From assembly GCF_001613545.1 (NCBI RefSeq), contig NZ_BDCO01000002.1:3038001-3102000 (forward strand): a stretch of 64,000 nt of DNA. The letters are read 5' to 3'. This DNA is from Terrimicrobium sacchariphilum (lineage in GTDB: Bacteria; Verrucomicrobiota; Verrucomicrobiia; Chthoniobacterales; Terrimicrobiaceae). The translations under genes and the position numbers were made by a program. Positions 1 to 8,817 of this stretch are shown here, piece by piece. Positions within the stretch are counted from its first letter, which is position 1. Every line of letters begins with the position of its first letter. The notes under the pieces were generated by a model. The model was not told where the DNA came from and did not search any database. It saw only the letters and a list, made by a program, of their open reading frames with translations.

Positions 1-424
1 CGTTGAGATACATCGGGGCAGTGGCGACGAGCGTCTTGCCTTCGCCGGTGGCCATTTCCGAGATGCGGCCGCTGTGCAGAACCATGCCGCCAATCAACTG
101 CACGTCAAAATGGATCATCGCCCAGGTCACGGGCTGGTCGCAGACGGTAAACTGATGCTTGCGCTCCGTGAGGCGACGGGCCGCGTGCTTTACCAAGGCA
201 AAGGCCTCGGGCAGGATCTCGTCGAGACGCGCCTTTACGGCAGTAAGGTCTTGGATTCCCTTGAGTTCCTCCTGCCAGGCGCGAGTCTTCGCGCGCAGTT
301 CGTCGTCGGAAAGGCCGGCCAGCCCCTGCTCGATTTCATTGATGCGCCGGACAATGGGCTGCATGCGGCGCAATTCGCGCTGGTTCTTCGAACCAACGAT
401 TTTCTTGATAATCCAGTTAAACAT
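1..424 (-). CDS. secA: Preprotein translocase ATPase SecA, N-terminal part (runs off left edge)
   Basis: Read on the minus strand, the first 424 bases encode 141 residues with no stop before the window edge, so this is the 5' end of a larger gene. It begins [14 protein letters not shown], followed by the helical SecA start ([15 protein letters not shown]...LSDDELR) and, near residues 123-130, MATGEGKT, the SecA Walker A loop. SecA is the cytoplasmic motor that drives unfolded preproteins through SecYEG. The start is the ATG at 424-422; a terse hydrophobic-basic opening is typical of the family. It is transcribed divergently from malQ, with a 153-bp gap between them. I am sure of the family; domains beyond the first nucleotide-binding motif are not visible here. 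Confidence 0.95.
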   Translation of the reverse strand, partial: MFNWIIKKIVGSKNQRELRRMQPIVRRINEIEQGLAGLSDDELRAKTRAWQEELKGIQDLTAVKARLDEILPEAFALVKHAARRLTERKHQFTVCDQPVTWAMIHFDVQLIGGMVLHSGRISEMATGEGKTLVATAPMYLN

Positions 425-577
425 GGGATCGGGCGGAACGGTAATCAATAGCCGAACGGCAAAAATGTAAAACGAGAATTCTGGTCGTCGCTCCTCGCAG
501 CAGGCATCCGGGCGCGGGAATGGGGCCGAATGGAGTTGTTCACCATTGGAATTGTCATGACTGCAACCGCCCGGTAA

Positions 578-2296
578 TTGCTTGCTGTGCTCGAACTCAA
601 TCCAGAGAAAAAACTGGCCGGAATTCTCGCTCCTGTGTTCGCCCTGCGGGGCAGCGAAGACCTCGGCATCGGAGATACGGAAGCGCTGAAGGAGTTTGTG
701 ACCTGGGCGGCCAGCCACGGGTTTGGCGCGGTGCAGGTGCTCCCGGTGAACGAAACCGGCAACGACTCCAGCCCCTATAACCTGCTGAGCGCCTTTGCCC
801 TCGAGCCCTCGACCATCGCCACCACGCCGCGGGTCATCCCCGAGCTGGACGAGGTGAGTTACAACAAGGTCCTCAGCGACCACAACGTCCGCGCCCTGCA
901 GGAAGGCCGGGTGCAGTACGGACCCGTAAAAACGCTCAAAAACGAACTGCTCCAGGCCGCCTTTGCCAACTTTCAGGCCAAGCCCGACAAGAAGCGGGCC
1001 AAAGCCTTCCAGGACTTCCAGAAGCAGAATGCCGACTGGCTGGTCGATTACAGCTTTCACCGCGCCCTCGTGGCCTGGAACCGCACCGAACTCGTCACCG
1101 AGTGGCCGGCGGAGCACCGCAGCCCGATCGCCGCGCAAGCCTGGGCGGACAAGCTCGACTCCGCCACGCGCAAGAAGCTCGACCTGAGCCGGAAATACTA
1201 CGCCTTCATCCAATGGATCGCCTACGACCAGTGGCTCGCCGTGCGCCAGCATGCCGAGGCTGCGGGCGTGGCCCTCATCGGCGACGTGCCGGTTGGCGTG
1301 AGCCTCTTCAGCGCCGATGTATGGCGCGAACCGGAGATCTTTGACCTCGTGCGATCCAGCGGCGCTCCGCCGGAGAAGGTCTTCAAATCCGACCCGTTCA
1401 CCGAGCAGTGGGGGCAAAACTGGGGCTTCCCGCTCTACGCCTGGGAGCGCATGTCGCGCGACAACTTCTCCTGGTGGCGGCGTCGGCTGCGGCTGCTGAA
1501 GGAATTCTTCCACCTCATGCGCGTCGACCATGCGCTCGGGTTTTTCCGCATCTACAGCTTCCCGTGGCGGCCGGAGGAGAATGCGAAGTTCATCGACCTC
1601 ACGCCCGAACAGGCGGCCGAAATCACGCAAGGGCCGCTGCCGTGTTTCGTCGACCGCGACGACTCGACGGAGGAAAACCGCGAGTTTAACCGCCTGCATG
1701 GCGAGATGATCCTCAAGGTCTTCATCGAGGAAATGGGCGAACACCTGCTCATCGCCGAGGACCTCGGCGAGGTCGCGCCTTACGTACGCCCCACCCTCGC
1801 CAAGCTCGAGGTGCCGGGTTTCAAGATTCCCCAATGGGAGCGCGATTGGGACCGGCTGATCAAGGGTTCGCAGTATCCCCGCCTGAGCCTCGCCACCTTT
1901 GCCACCCACGACCACCCGCCGGTGAAGAAACACTGGACCGCGCTCTACACCGACGCCCTGAGCGAGGACCAAAAGACCCGCGACGCGGCCATTCACTCGA
2001 TGTGGGAGCTCATGGACTTCTGCGGGCACCCGGATATCAAGCTCCCACAGCCCTACACCGAGGAAATCCACCAGATTTTCGTAAAAGGTCTCTTCGCCTC
2101 CAACTCCTGGCTGGCCGTCCACATGATCACCGACCTGCTCGGCACGGACGAGCAGTACAACGTCCCCGGATCTGCCGGAGACACGAACTGGACGCAGCGA
2201 ATGAACGACCCCGTCGCTCGCCTAAACGAGGTCTGGGCGGGGGTTCTGCCTGCCATAGAAACCGCGGTTACCGAGACCGGACGGCGAGCTATTTGA
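578..2296 (+). CDS. malQ: 4-alpha-glucanotransferase (amylomaltase, GH77)
   Basis: This gene encodes a 572-residue GH77 disproportionating enzyme that moves maltosyl and longer alpha-1,4-glucan segments between chains in the cytoplasm. The three catalytic regions are visible. [10 protein letters not shown] near residue 316 carries the expected nucleophile Asp, AEDLGEV near 393 the acid/base Glu, and ATHDHPPV near 443 the transition-state Asp. The last motif reads THDH-P-P where many family members have THDN-D, a lineage variant. TTG at 578 directly follows an in-frame TAA; GTG at 587 is an equally good start, and neither has a clear ribosome binding site. The enzyme fits with the glgE gene found about 8 kb away: both act on alpha-1,4-glucans. 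Confidence 0.93.
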   Translation: MLAVLELNPEKKLAGILAPVFALRGSEDLGIGDTEALKEFVTWAASHGFGAVQVLPVNETGNDSSPYNLLSAFALEPSTIATTPRVIPELDEVSYNKVLSDHNVRALQEGRVQYGPVKTLKNELLQAAFANFQAKPDKKRAKAFQDFQKQNADWLVDYSFHRALVAWNRTELVTEWPAEHRSPIAAQAWADKLDSATRKKLDLSRKYYAFIQWIAYDQWLAVRQHAEAAGVALIGDVPVGVSLFSADVWREPEIFDLVRSSGAPPEKVFKSDPFTEQWGQNWGFPLYAWERMSRDNFSWWRRRLRLLKEFFHLMRVDHALGFFRIYSFPWRPEENAKFIDLTPEQAAEITQGPLPCFVDRDDSTEENREFNRLHGEMILKVFIEEMGEHLLIAEDLGEVAPYVRPTLAKLEVPGFKIPQWERDWDRLIKGSQYPRLSLATFATHDHPPVKKHWTALYTDALSEDQKTRDAAIHSMWELMDFCGHPDIKLPQPYTEEIHQIFVKGLFASNSWLAVHMITDLLGTDEQYNVPGSAGDTNWTQRMNDPVARLNEVWAGVLPAIETAVTETGRRAI

Positions 2297-2305
2297 TTGC
2301 AAAGC

Positions 2306-2334
2306 TTGCGGTTGCAGGGATTTCCGTGTACTAA
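2306..2334 (+). promoter_or_regulatory. Candidate sigma-70 promoter of the HU/IHF gene
   Basis: A TTGCGG box at 2306-2311 is followed after 17 bases by TACTAA at 2329-2334, 24 bases before the ATG of the HU/IHF-like gene. The -35 match is only partial, so this is an inference from spacing and the -10 match. Confidence 0.35.
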
Positions 2335-2358
2335 GCCAAGGCAGAACATCAGGACGCA

Positions 2359-2703
2359 ATGGCAAACCTCACGAAAAGGGATCTGGTCATCAGGATCAGC
2401 AAGGAAACCGGGCTTGTTCAACAGGATGTCTTTGATGTGATCCAGAAAACCCTGGACTACATCACGGACGCCCTCGCCAACGGCCAGGACGTGGAGCTTC
2501 GCAACTTTGGGGTCTTCGAAGTTCGTCTGACGAAATCGCGCGTGGGCCGCAATCCGCACAAGCCTGAACACGACGTGACGATCCCGGCCCGGGCTACGGT
2601 TAAGTTCAAGTCCGGCAAGATCATGCGTCAGCGCGTCCTTCTTCGCACCGACGAGTTGAAGAACGCCACACCGGGCGACGCCGAGACCGCCCCGAGCGCG
2701 TAA
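2359..2703 (+). CDS. HU/IHF-family nucleoid DNA-binding protein
   Basis: This 114-residue protein has the full HU/IHF fold: an N-terminal helical dimer core (TKRDLVIRISKETGL...), the NFGVFEVR strand, and the DNA-binding arm around GRNPHKPEHDVTIPAR, which ends in KFKSGK. It lies within the usual family size, with a 20-residue polar C-terminal tail. Such proteins bend DNA as homo- or heterodimers and shape the nucleoid. The sequence alone does not separate HU from an IHF subunit; the PHKPEHDVTIPA arm is closer to the IHF/HimA type. The ATG at 2359 fits the family start. It stands 62 bases after malQ, probably with its own promoter, and is followed by a long non-coding stretch. Confidence 0.9.
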   Translation: MANLTKRDLVIRISKETGLVQQDVFDVIQKTLDYITDALANGQDVELRNFGVFEVRLTKSRVGRNPHKPEHDVTIPARATVKFKSGKIMRQRVLLRTDELKNATPGDAETAPSA

Positions 2704-2871
2704 GTCGCTTTCCTTCTCTTCCAAGCCTCAGGGGCCAGCCACTCCGCTGCCCCCTTCCCCGCTTCGTCTCTGGAGCGGTGGGTTTTTTCCCAAAAAGGCG
2801 TAATCACGCCCGGCTGCCGCCGACTTTGCGGCAAAGTCCGTCCATCCAGCCGCGCCGCCGGTGCCGCTTCC

Positions 2872-2917
2872 CTTCGTTTCCTCGTTTCCTACTAGGGAGA
2901 GGAAACGAGAAACGAAG
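2872..2917. repeat. Long inverted repeat, copy 1
   Basis: The left arm is at 2872-2890 and the right arm at 2900-2917, with a 9-base loop. The core is GTTTCCTCGTTTCC...GGAAACGAGAAAC, with one extra C bulged in the left arm. It shares arms and loop size with copies 2 and 3, so it belongs to a repeat family rather than being a chance palindrome. Confidence 0.85.
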
Positions 2918-3130
2918 TAGGACAAGCAGGCCCGGCCCTGAGAAGGGCGAACCGACCGGCTTGCGTTCCAACCATTTACGCGGTCCTCGCTCCCGATTTC
3001 CATGTAGATCGACGAACGACCCAGCGCCCCCCTCAAAGCAGTGCGTCCACTCCCGAGTCGCCCACCCCGCTCCACCCCCAGCCCCGACTGGCTGTGGCTT
3101 TCCCGAATCCCTCGCCTCCCCGAGGCCCTC

Positions 3131-3179
3131 TCGTTCGTTTCTCGTTTCCTCTTAAGGAGAGGAAACGAGAAACGAACGA
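3131..3179. repeat. Long inverted repeat, copy 2 (perfect 20-bp arms)
   Basis: Arms of 20 bp at 3131-3150 and 3160-3179 are perfectly complementary around a 9-base loop (CTTAAGGAG). The arm contains CGTTTCTCGTTTCCT. It is the most perfect of three copies in the same intergenic region, and there is no T-run after it, so it does not look like an ordinary terminator. Confidence 0.9.
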
Positions 3180-3865
3180 AAACCGGGAGGGCCGCCCGCG
3201 ATGAAGCGCGTCATTCCAGCGGACCCAACCGCACATCCATGGGGAGATCTGTCAGCGGAAAAACTTTGCAAAAGTTAGCGAGAGGAAAAACCGCTGCCGC
3301 ACCTCGAGTGGTCCCCGCTTCAAGACTTTCTCAAAAAGGCTCCTGTTGAGCCGAGGACGCCGTTGCGCCACCAAAAGTGCGAGTAGGTACCTACTGCACA
3401 CCGACCCCGTAGCGCCTTGGCAGCACCATTGGCAATGCTCCTGCCATCGCATGACACCGCCTAACAACCTCCATGGAATTCCGCCGCATAGCGCCCAAGT
3501 TGACAGCGCAGCCAGCGGTATGAACGCCTCATTTGACATCATGCCGGAGGGGATGAACAAAAACACCGATCACTCCCCGTGCAGCGCTCCCAACGGCCCC
3601 CTGCCCGCCTCCACAAAGCCCGAGAAGGAGCGCCACCAGGCTCCGCCTGCGAAGGAACCAAGAAAGCCTCGCCATGGGAAAAGGCGCAATCCCTACATCG
3701 ACTGGCCGGGATGCTTTTGAGACAGCCACTCGCATTCGAGGTAGTTCCGAAGACAAACACGACTCCCTTGGAGAAGACGCCAGTGTCACCGGTGATACTG
3801 GCTCACAGCCTCCGATCGGCGAAAAGCTCGCTCAAGCTCGTCCAACCACTGGCCGTCGCTCCCTC

Positions 3866-3912
3866 CGTTCGTTTCTCGTTTCCTTTCCTTAATAGGAAAC
3901 GAGAAACGAACG
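3866..3912. repeat. Long inverted repeat, copy 3 (perfect 19-bp arms)
   Basis: Arms of 19 bp at 3866-3884 and 3894-3912 flank a 9-base loop (TTCCTTAAT). The loop is close to the reverse complement of the copy 2 loop, so this copy appears to be inserted in the opposite orientation. Confidence 0.9.
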
Positions 3913-4073
3913 CGACGGGCCGCCTACGAGGCGCGGAATCTTCCGGAGCGTGCAACGGCTGCCGATTTCGAGGAGGCTGCCTTCTCCGGTCCATTGTCCG
4001 AATGAGGGTTCCGCGTTCGCTCCTTGCTGCGGTCGGGCGGCGGGAATAGCCTGCCGGTTTACTCTCTCCCCGC

Positions 4074-4988
4074 ATGGCCATTCCTGTCATTCTGGATACC
4101 GATATCGGCACGGATATCGATGATACGTGGGCGCTGGCGCAACTCCTGCGCTGCCCGGAACTCGACCTCAAACTCATCCTCACCGCGACGGGCGATGCGG
4201 TTTATCGCGCGACGATCACGGCGCGATTTCTCGAGGTGGCGGGCAGGACGGACATCCCGATCGGCCTGGGGGTGAATTCCCATCCCATGACGGACGGGCG
4301 CAATCAGGACCCGTGGATCAGGGGCTACGACCTGGCCTCCTATGGCGGCGAGATCGCGGAGGACGGCGTGGGCCGCCTCATCCGGATCATCGAGGAAAGC
4401 ACGGAGCCGGTGACGATCATCGCCATCGCGCCGTCCGGGAATCTCGCGGCGGCGGTGACCCGCGCCCCGCACATCGCGGCCCGGTGCAGGCTGGTCGGCA
4501 TGTTTGGAAGCTTCGATGTCGGCTACTCCGGCGGCCTGCCCGCGAGCAATGAAACCAACGTGCGCATGGACCCCGCCGCCCTGCGCACCGTGCTTGCCGC
4601 CGACTGGCAGGACGTGCTGATCACGCCCCTCGATACCTGCAACGCCGCCGTGCTCACCGGCGAGAATTACCACCGCATCTGGTGCGCCACGAGCGACCCC
4701 GTCCTGCGCGCCGTGATCGAGAACTACTGCATCTTTGCCCCGCTCGTGGGCTGGATGCATTGCGACTACTTCGCCACCCGCTCGACCATTCTCTTCGATT
4801 GCGTGGCCGTGTACCTCGCCTATGCCGAGGATCTGGTCGAGACGGAGGCGATCCGCTTCGACATCACCGACGACGGCTACACCATCCGCGACGATGCCGC
4901 CCCCTACCCCGCCCGCGTCGCCCTGCGGTGGAAGGACCTCGACGGCTTTCTAAACCATCTGACGGAAAGGCTGCTGGCGGGAGCGTAG
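4074..4988 (+). CDS. Inosine-uridine-type nucleoside hydrolase
   Basis: This 304-residue protein belongs to the nucleoside hydrolase (IUNH) family, which cleaves the N-glycosidic bond of nucleosides to free ribose and base for salvage. The N-terminal ILDTDIGTDIDDTWAL (residues about 6-21) is the Asp cluster that binds calcium and the ribose hydroxyls. Length is normal for the family. The ATG at 4074 gives a standard start right at the first strand. Substrate preference cannot be read from the sequence. It is the first gene after the repeat-bearing intergenic stretch and is followed after 43 bases by a methyltransferase. Confidence 0.87.
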   Translation: MAIPVILDTDIGTDIDDTWALAQLLRCPELDLKLILTATGDAVYRATITARFLEVAGRTDIPIGLGVNSHPMTDGRNQDPWIRGYDLASYGGEIAEDGVGRLIRIIEESTEPVTIIAIAPSGNLAAAVTRAPHIAARCRLVGMFGSFDVGYSGGLPASNETNVRMDPAALRTVLAADWQDVLITPLDTCNAAVLTGENYHRIWCATSDPVLRAVIENYCIFAPLVGWMHCDYFATRSTILFDCVAVYLAYAEDLVETEAIRFDITDDGYTIRDDAAPYPARVALRWKDLDGFLNHLTERLLAGA

Positions 4989-5031
4989 ATCAGCACCCCG
5001 CCAATACCCCGCTTTTGCTTTTTTTACCTCA

Positions 5032-5802
5032 ATGTCATCCGATCCCGCCCCTCCCGTAGACATCCCGCGCATCTTCAACATCATGGAGAGCGCGCACCGC
5101 ATTCATAACCCGATCACCCCCGAAAAGCTCGCCACTCTCGGCGCTGCGTTGCGGCTCAAACCCGGAGCGCACGTACTCGACCTCGGCAGCGGCTCGGGGG
5201 AGATGCTGTGCACCTGGGCGCGCGATCATGGAATCACCGGGGTCGGAATCGACATGAGTCCGGTGTTCACCGCACAGGCAAGGCGTCGCGCTGAGGAACT
5301 CGGCGTCGCGGACCGGGTCGCCTTCCTCCATCGAGATGCCGCAGGCTATGTCTCCGAGGAAAAGGTCTGCGTGGCCGCCTGTGTCGGAGCCACCTGGATC
5401 GGCGGGGGAGTCGACGGCACCATCGAGCTGCTGACGCGGAGCTTGCGTGACGGCGGCATCATCCTCATCGGAGAACCCTTTTGGCGGCAGCTTCCGCCCT
5501 CGGACGACGTCGCCAAGGGATGCCTCGCCCATTCCCTCTCCGACTTCCTCCTGCTCCCAGACCTCCTCGCCTCCTTTGGCCGCCTGGGCTACGACGTCGT
5601 CGAGATGGTTCTCGCCGATCAGGACGGTTGGGACCGATACGAGGCGGCCAAATGGCTCACCATACGCCACTGGCTTGCCGCCAATCCCGACGATGAGCTT
5701 GCGCACGAGGTGCGCGCCAAGCTGACCTCGGAACCCGTGCGTTATGCCACCTACACGCGCGAGTATCTCGGCTGGGGCGTGTTTGCGCTAATGGCGAGGT
5801 GA
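5032..5802 (+). CDS. Class I SAM-dependent methyltransferase
   Basis: This 256-residue cytoplasmic protein has a Rossmann-like methyltransferase fold. Motif I is HVLDLGSGSGEML near residues 47-59, followed by GVGIDMS, the usual acidic residue for the ribose of S-adenosylmethionine. A later region reads GGIILIGEPFW, the typical strand after motif III. The substrate is unknown: UbiE-like small-molecule methyltransferases are the closest general type. The ATG at 5032 lies 43 bases after the nucleoside hydrolase, so the two may be cotranscribed. Confidence 0.82.
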   Translation: MSSDPAPPVDIPRIFNIMESAHRIHNPITPEKLATLGAALRLKPGAHVLDLGSGSGEMLCTWARDHGITGVGIDMSPVFTAQARRRAEELGVADRVAFLHRDAAGYVSEEKVCVAACVGATWIGGGVDGTIELLTRSLRDGGIILIGEPFWRQLPPSDDVAKGCLAHSLSDFLLLPDLLASFGRLGYDVVEMVLADQDGWDRYEAAKWLTIRHWLAANPDDELAHEVRAKLTSEPVRYATYTREYLGWGVFALMAR

Positions 5803-5936
5803 TATCTGGAGCCGTGGGGTCTGACCCCTCCAAACCCGGCGTCTGACCGAGAGTCACTCGCCACCGCGAGACAAGCCATGTCCTATCCTTGGTTTTCTCT
5901 TCCATAGAGTCTACAAGCAAACAAAGCTTAGACCTC

Positions 5937-6395
5937 ATGGATTGCGCCAAGATTGCGGGAATCGGATACCTTATTCTCGCCGCATCGATTTCCGCCTGTA
6001 CCACACCCAAACACGCCGAAGCCCTTGCGCCCTCCTCAGCAGTCGCTCAGCTCGCCACCTATGAAAAACGGGATGGCGCGCTCGACGCCGAGAAGGACTT
6101 TCAGAACGGCAAAGTGCACTTCCTCGCCGTGCAGGGCTATGCCCTGACCGTCCCCGGGGTTGATGACTTCTTTCCGAAGTTTTCCCATACGTACAAATAC
6201 CACGTCATCGAAGGCACCTCGGATGTCATCCAGAACTCCAGGGACCTCCAACTCCAAGCGACTGCCGAATCCTACGCCCGAGCGTATAATCTCAAGCTGG
6301 CCCGGCTAGTTGAGCTACGAAGCCAACCAAGAAAAAAAGAAAACAATCCATGCATATCACCCGCAACGAAGACAGCCCCTAGTTCCAAGGCATAA
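5937..6395 (+). CDS. Putative lipoprotein of unknown function
   Basis: A 152-residue product starts at ATG 5937 (MDCAKIAGIGYLILAA), with a hydrophobic stretch ending in the lipobox ISAC. It is therefore probably exported and lipid-anchored at the Cys near residue 22. The mature part holds an LATYEKRDGALDAEKDF region and a conserved-looking FLAVQGYALTVPGV segment; I do not recognise the family. A TTG start upstream at 5889 is in frame but would hide the signal peptide. It opens a lower-GC islet together with the next two genes, which suggests recent acquisition. Confidence 0.55.
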   Translation: MDCAKIAGIGYLILAASISACTTPKHAEALAPSSAVAQLATYEKRDGALDAEKDFQNGKVHFLAVQGYALTVPGVDDFFPKFSHTYKYHVIEGTSDVIQNSRDLQLQATAESYARAYNLKLARLVELRSQPRKKENNPCISPATKTAPSSKA

Positions 6396-6459
6396 TCCGA
6401 GCCTAAATTCTGTTTATTACTGGACATTCTCAGCGCAGGATGGCTTCTAGAATAGCTAG

Positions 6460-7467
6460 ATGTTTCGGAAAAATGTAAGAGTATTGGTCGCCGGTGCAGG
6501 CGGATTTATCGGAGGTCATCTGGTATGCAATTTACTAAAAGCAGGATTTCAGGTGCGTGCAGTTGACAGGAAGCCCCAATGGCAGTGGTACCAACGTTAT
6601 GGAGAAGCAGAAAACCTGACATTGAATCTCGAGGAGAAGGAAGCCTGTATTCAAGCAGCCAATGGTTGCGACGAGATATACAACCTTGCAGCCGACATGG
6701 GAGGAATGGGGTTTATCGAGCTAAATAAAGGAAAGTGCATGCTTAGCGTCCTCATCAACACTCACCTTCTCCAAGCCGCTCAAATATGCGGTGTCCCCCG
6801 CTTCTTTTACGCCTCTTCTGCCTGCGTCTATGCAGGATACAAGCAAACGGAAACAAGCAATCCAGGATTGAAGGAAACGGATGCTTATCCGGCTGATCCC
6901 GAGGACGGCTACGGTTGGGAAAAGCTCTTCAGTGAAAGGATGTGCCGTCACTTCATGGAAGATTTCGGCATCGAAACTCGGGTGGCTCGCTACCATAACG
7001 TCTATGGCCCAAACGGCACTTATGATGGAGGACGAGAGAAAGCTCCTGCTGCTATTTGCCGAAAAGTGATCACAGCACTTCGCTCCGGAAAACTAGAGAT
7101 CGACATTTGGGGGGATGGATTACAAACCCGTAGCTTTCAATATATAGACGATTGCATTTTCGGAACTCGAGCGATCATGGACAGCCAAATCCGCCAACCC
7201 CTCAACCTCGGAAGCGCAGAGATGGTATCCATCAATCAACTCGTTGCGATCGTGGAGGATATTGCCGGCGTGAAGCTGAAGCATAATTACCAGTTGGACA
7301 AGCCGAAGGGTGTTCGGGGCCGAAGCAGCGACAATACGCTTATCAAGGAACTTCTCGACTGGGAACCATCGATTTCTTTACGCGAGGGAATGGAAAAAAC
7401 ATATGCGTGGATTTATGATCAAATCGCTTCTGAAAAATCCGACTCTTCGATAGTGAATCGTTTTTAG
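6460..7467 (+). CDS. NAD-dependent epimerase, GDP-mannose 3,5-epimerase-like
   Basis: This 335-residue short-chain dehydrogenase/epimerase has VLVAGAGGFIGGHL (residues about 8-21) as its NAD-binding Rossmann loop. The catalytic segments SSACVY and YGWEK supply the Ser, Cys, Tyr and Lys. The surrounding text matches plant GDP-mannose 3,5-epimerases closely: KETDAYPADPEDGYGWEK, HNVYGPNGTYDGGREKAPAA, WGDGLQTRSF and VRGRSSDNTLIKE. That family makes GDP-L-galactose or GDP-L-gulose from GDP-mannose; in a bacterium the product would likely feed exopolysaccharide or LPS. The neighbour 11 bases downstream is a glycosyltransferase, which supports this. Base composition is clearly lower in GC than the flanks, a sign of transfer. 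Confidence 0.85.
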   Translation: MFRKNVRVLVAGAGGFIGGHLVCNLLKAGFQVRAVDRKPQWQWYQRYGEAENLTLNLEEKEACIQAANGCDEIYNLAADMGGMGFIELNKGKCMLSVLINTHLLQAAQICGVPRFFYASSACVYAGYKQTETSNPGLKETDAYPADPEDGYGWEKLFSERMCRHFMEDFGIETRVARYHNVYGPNGTYDGGREKAPAAICRKVITALRSGKLEIDIWGDGLQTRSFQYIDDCIFGTRAIMDSQIRQPLNLGSAEMVSINQLVAIVEDIAGVKLKHNYQLDKPKGVRGRSSDNTLIKELLDWEPSISLREGMEKTYAWIYDQIASEKSDSSIVNRF

Positions 7468-7478
7468 CACCCTGTGAC

Positions 7479-8372
7479 ATGACAAACGACACAACGCGCA
7501 ATGCAGCTAAAGTATATGTTGTAATCCCTGTTTATAATCGTCTTGAGTTGACATTGGGCTGCTTGGCTTGTTTGGAAAAACAAGATTATCGGAATTTTGA
7601 ATCAATTCTTGTCGACGATGCCTCAACCGATGGCACCTCGGACCTTGTTGCCGAGAAATATCCGACCACTAGAATCATTCGAACTGTAGGAGACCGCTGG
7701 TGGACCGGGGCAACCAACGATGGCATACGCCTCGCGATGGAAACGGCTTCGGATGACGACTATATTCTGCTTTTGAACAATGACTTGGTATTCCCGCCCA
7801 ACCTCCTGCGGGTTCTAACCTCAACACAAAACGCAAAAGGAAAAAATTCTGTTATCGGAGCGATCACGCTGGATTCTCGCGACGGTAAGACCATCCGCAA
7901 TGGAGGCACGAATTTAAATCCGTGGACGATGAAGTTCTCTTTTCCCAACGCGGGACGATCGATTGCGGAGTTCTCGTCAGGACATGTGGAACCCACGGTC
8001 TACCAAACAGGCAGAGGGGTTCTCTATCCGGCGTGGATTTTTAGGAAATACGGGATGTTTGATGACATCCATTTCAAACAGTGTGGAGACTGCGAATTTC
8101 CCCTGCGTCTCGCCCATCAAGGAATAAGCCTCTGGATCGCCTACGATGCTCAGGTGCAGACTAATGATAAGGATACAGCCCAAATCAATCACACGGTTCG
8201 GAAAAAGCTTTCGGATTGGAGAGAGTATTTTTTTGGAGTTCGTTCCAACACGAATCTGAAGTACCAATACTATTTCGCTCGCGCGGCATCACGGCCCTTC
8301 TACAGACCGCTAGGTATAGGAATATACCTTTCCCGGGTGTTTCTAGGATTTGCCAAACGCGTAGTCAGATAG
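7479..8372 (+). CDS. Family 2 glycosyltransferase
   Basis: This 297-residue protein is a GT-A fold glycosyltransferase. YVVIPVYNR near residue 13 opens the nucleotide-sugar domain, SILVDDASTDGT follows near 43, and LLLNNDLVFP near 105 is the metal-binding DxD-type segment in its NND form. Later CGDCEFPLRLAHQG corresponds to the acceptor-side region with the likely catalytic acid. It resembles the WbbL/rhamnosyltransferase-like group that builds surface polysaccharides. There is no membrane helix, so it probably acts at the inner face of the membrane. It forms a pair with the GDP-mannose epimerase-like gene just upstream and shares its lower GC content. Confidence 0.85.
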   Translation: MTNDTTRNAAKVYVVIPVYNRLELTLGCLACLEKQDYRNFESILVDDASTDGTSDLVAEKYPTTRIIRTVGDRWWTGATNDGIRLAMETASDDDYILLLNNDLVFPPNLLRVLTSTQNAKGKNSVIGAITLDSRDGKTIRNGGTNLNPWTMKFSFPNAGRSIAEFSSGHVEPTVYQTGRGVLYPAWIFRKYGMFDDIHFKQCGDCEFPLRLAHQGISLWIAYDAQVQTNDKDTAQINHTVRKKLSDWREYFFGVRSNTNLKYQYYFARAASRPFYRPLGIGIYLSRVFLGFAKRVVR

Positions 8373-8622
8373 AAACCCCTCCCGCTCCAGGCATGCGCTG
8401 TGATCAATGAGCACAGGCAGGAAACCCGACATCCCTGTAGCGGAGCACAGTAGGTCAGGCGTCATTAATCAAAAAAGATCAAAGGGTCAGCGCGAACGGC
8501 TTTTTGGCAGCCCTTATCTGCATTTACCGCTTCCTCGTAGGCCCAACGCCTAATCTCCGAGCCTTATCGTCTCAGAGAATTCCCCGCTCCGCCTTGTCTC
8601 CACTTATGAGGACACGCTTCAG
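8373..8622. other. Intergenic stretch at the end of the lower-GC islet
   Basis: About 250 bases with no gene, RNA or strong hairpin that I can support. It lies between the converging glycosyltransferase (plus) and the glgE side (minus). Together with the doubtful small frame next to it, the gap is 445 bases. Composition shifts from moderate to high GC across it, so it may be the edge of the acquired segment. Confidence 0.5.
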
Positions 8623-8793
8623 CTATTCAAGGGACGCAAAGGGGAGGTTGCGCCAGCCCTGAAAGGCTTCCCGCAACTCGGCGTCGTTCCGTGAGGTCTT
8701 GCGCCCGCACTCGTCGGGCGAAATCAAATTGGTCACACGCCGTCGCCGGGCGCGAGTGGCGAGCCATTCGGCTTCTGTCCACTTCGTTTTCAT
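8623..8793 (-). CDS. Possible 56-residue basic small protein
   Basis: On the minus strand, ATG at 8793-8791 opens a 56-codon frame ending in TAG. It begins MKTKWTEAEWLATRARRRRV and is Arg-rich, with no family I recognise. It starts 24 bases after the glgE stop on the same strand, so it could be the tail of that operon. There is no clear ribosome binding site. It may equally be a chance frame or a remnant of something larger. Confidence 0.28.
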   Translation of the reverse strand: MKTKWTEAEWLATRARRRRVTNLISPDECGRKTSRNDAELREAFQGWRNLPFASLE

Positions 8794-8817
8794 GGCGAGG
8801 ACTATACTCGAACTCTC

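Larger units (their letters stand above)
2704..4073. other. 1.37-kb stretch without a convincing gene
   Basis: No open frame here looks like a protein. The frames present are rich in Arg, Pro and Ser, run through the hairpin repeats in several phases, and lack recognisable motifs. The clearest structures are three copies of one long inverted repeat (2872-2917, 3131-3179, 3866-3912). A small palindrome with 7-bp arms (GACTTTG, 3-base loop) also lies near 2822-2838. No tRNA or insertion sequence is seen. Confidence 0.7.

Noticed and set aside
2778..3155. Frame of 125 codons in the repeat-bearing intergenic region
   Set aside because: It runs through two of the hairpin repeats, is dominated by Arg, Pro and Ser, and resembles no protein.
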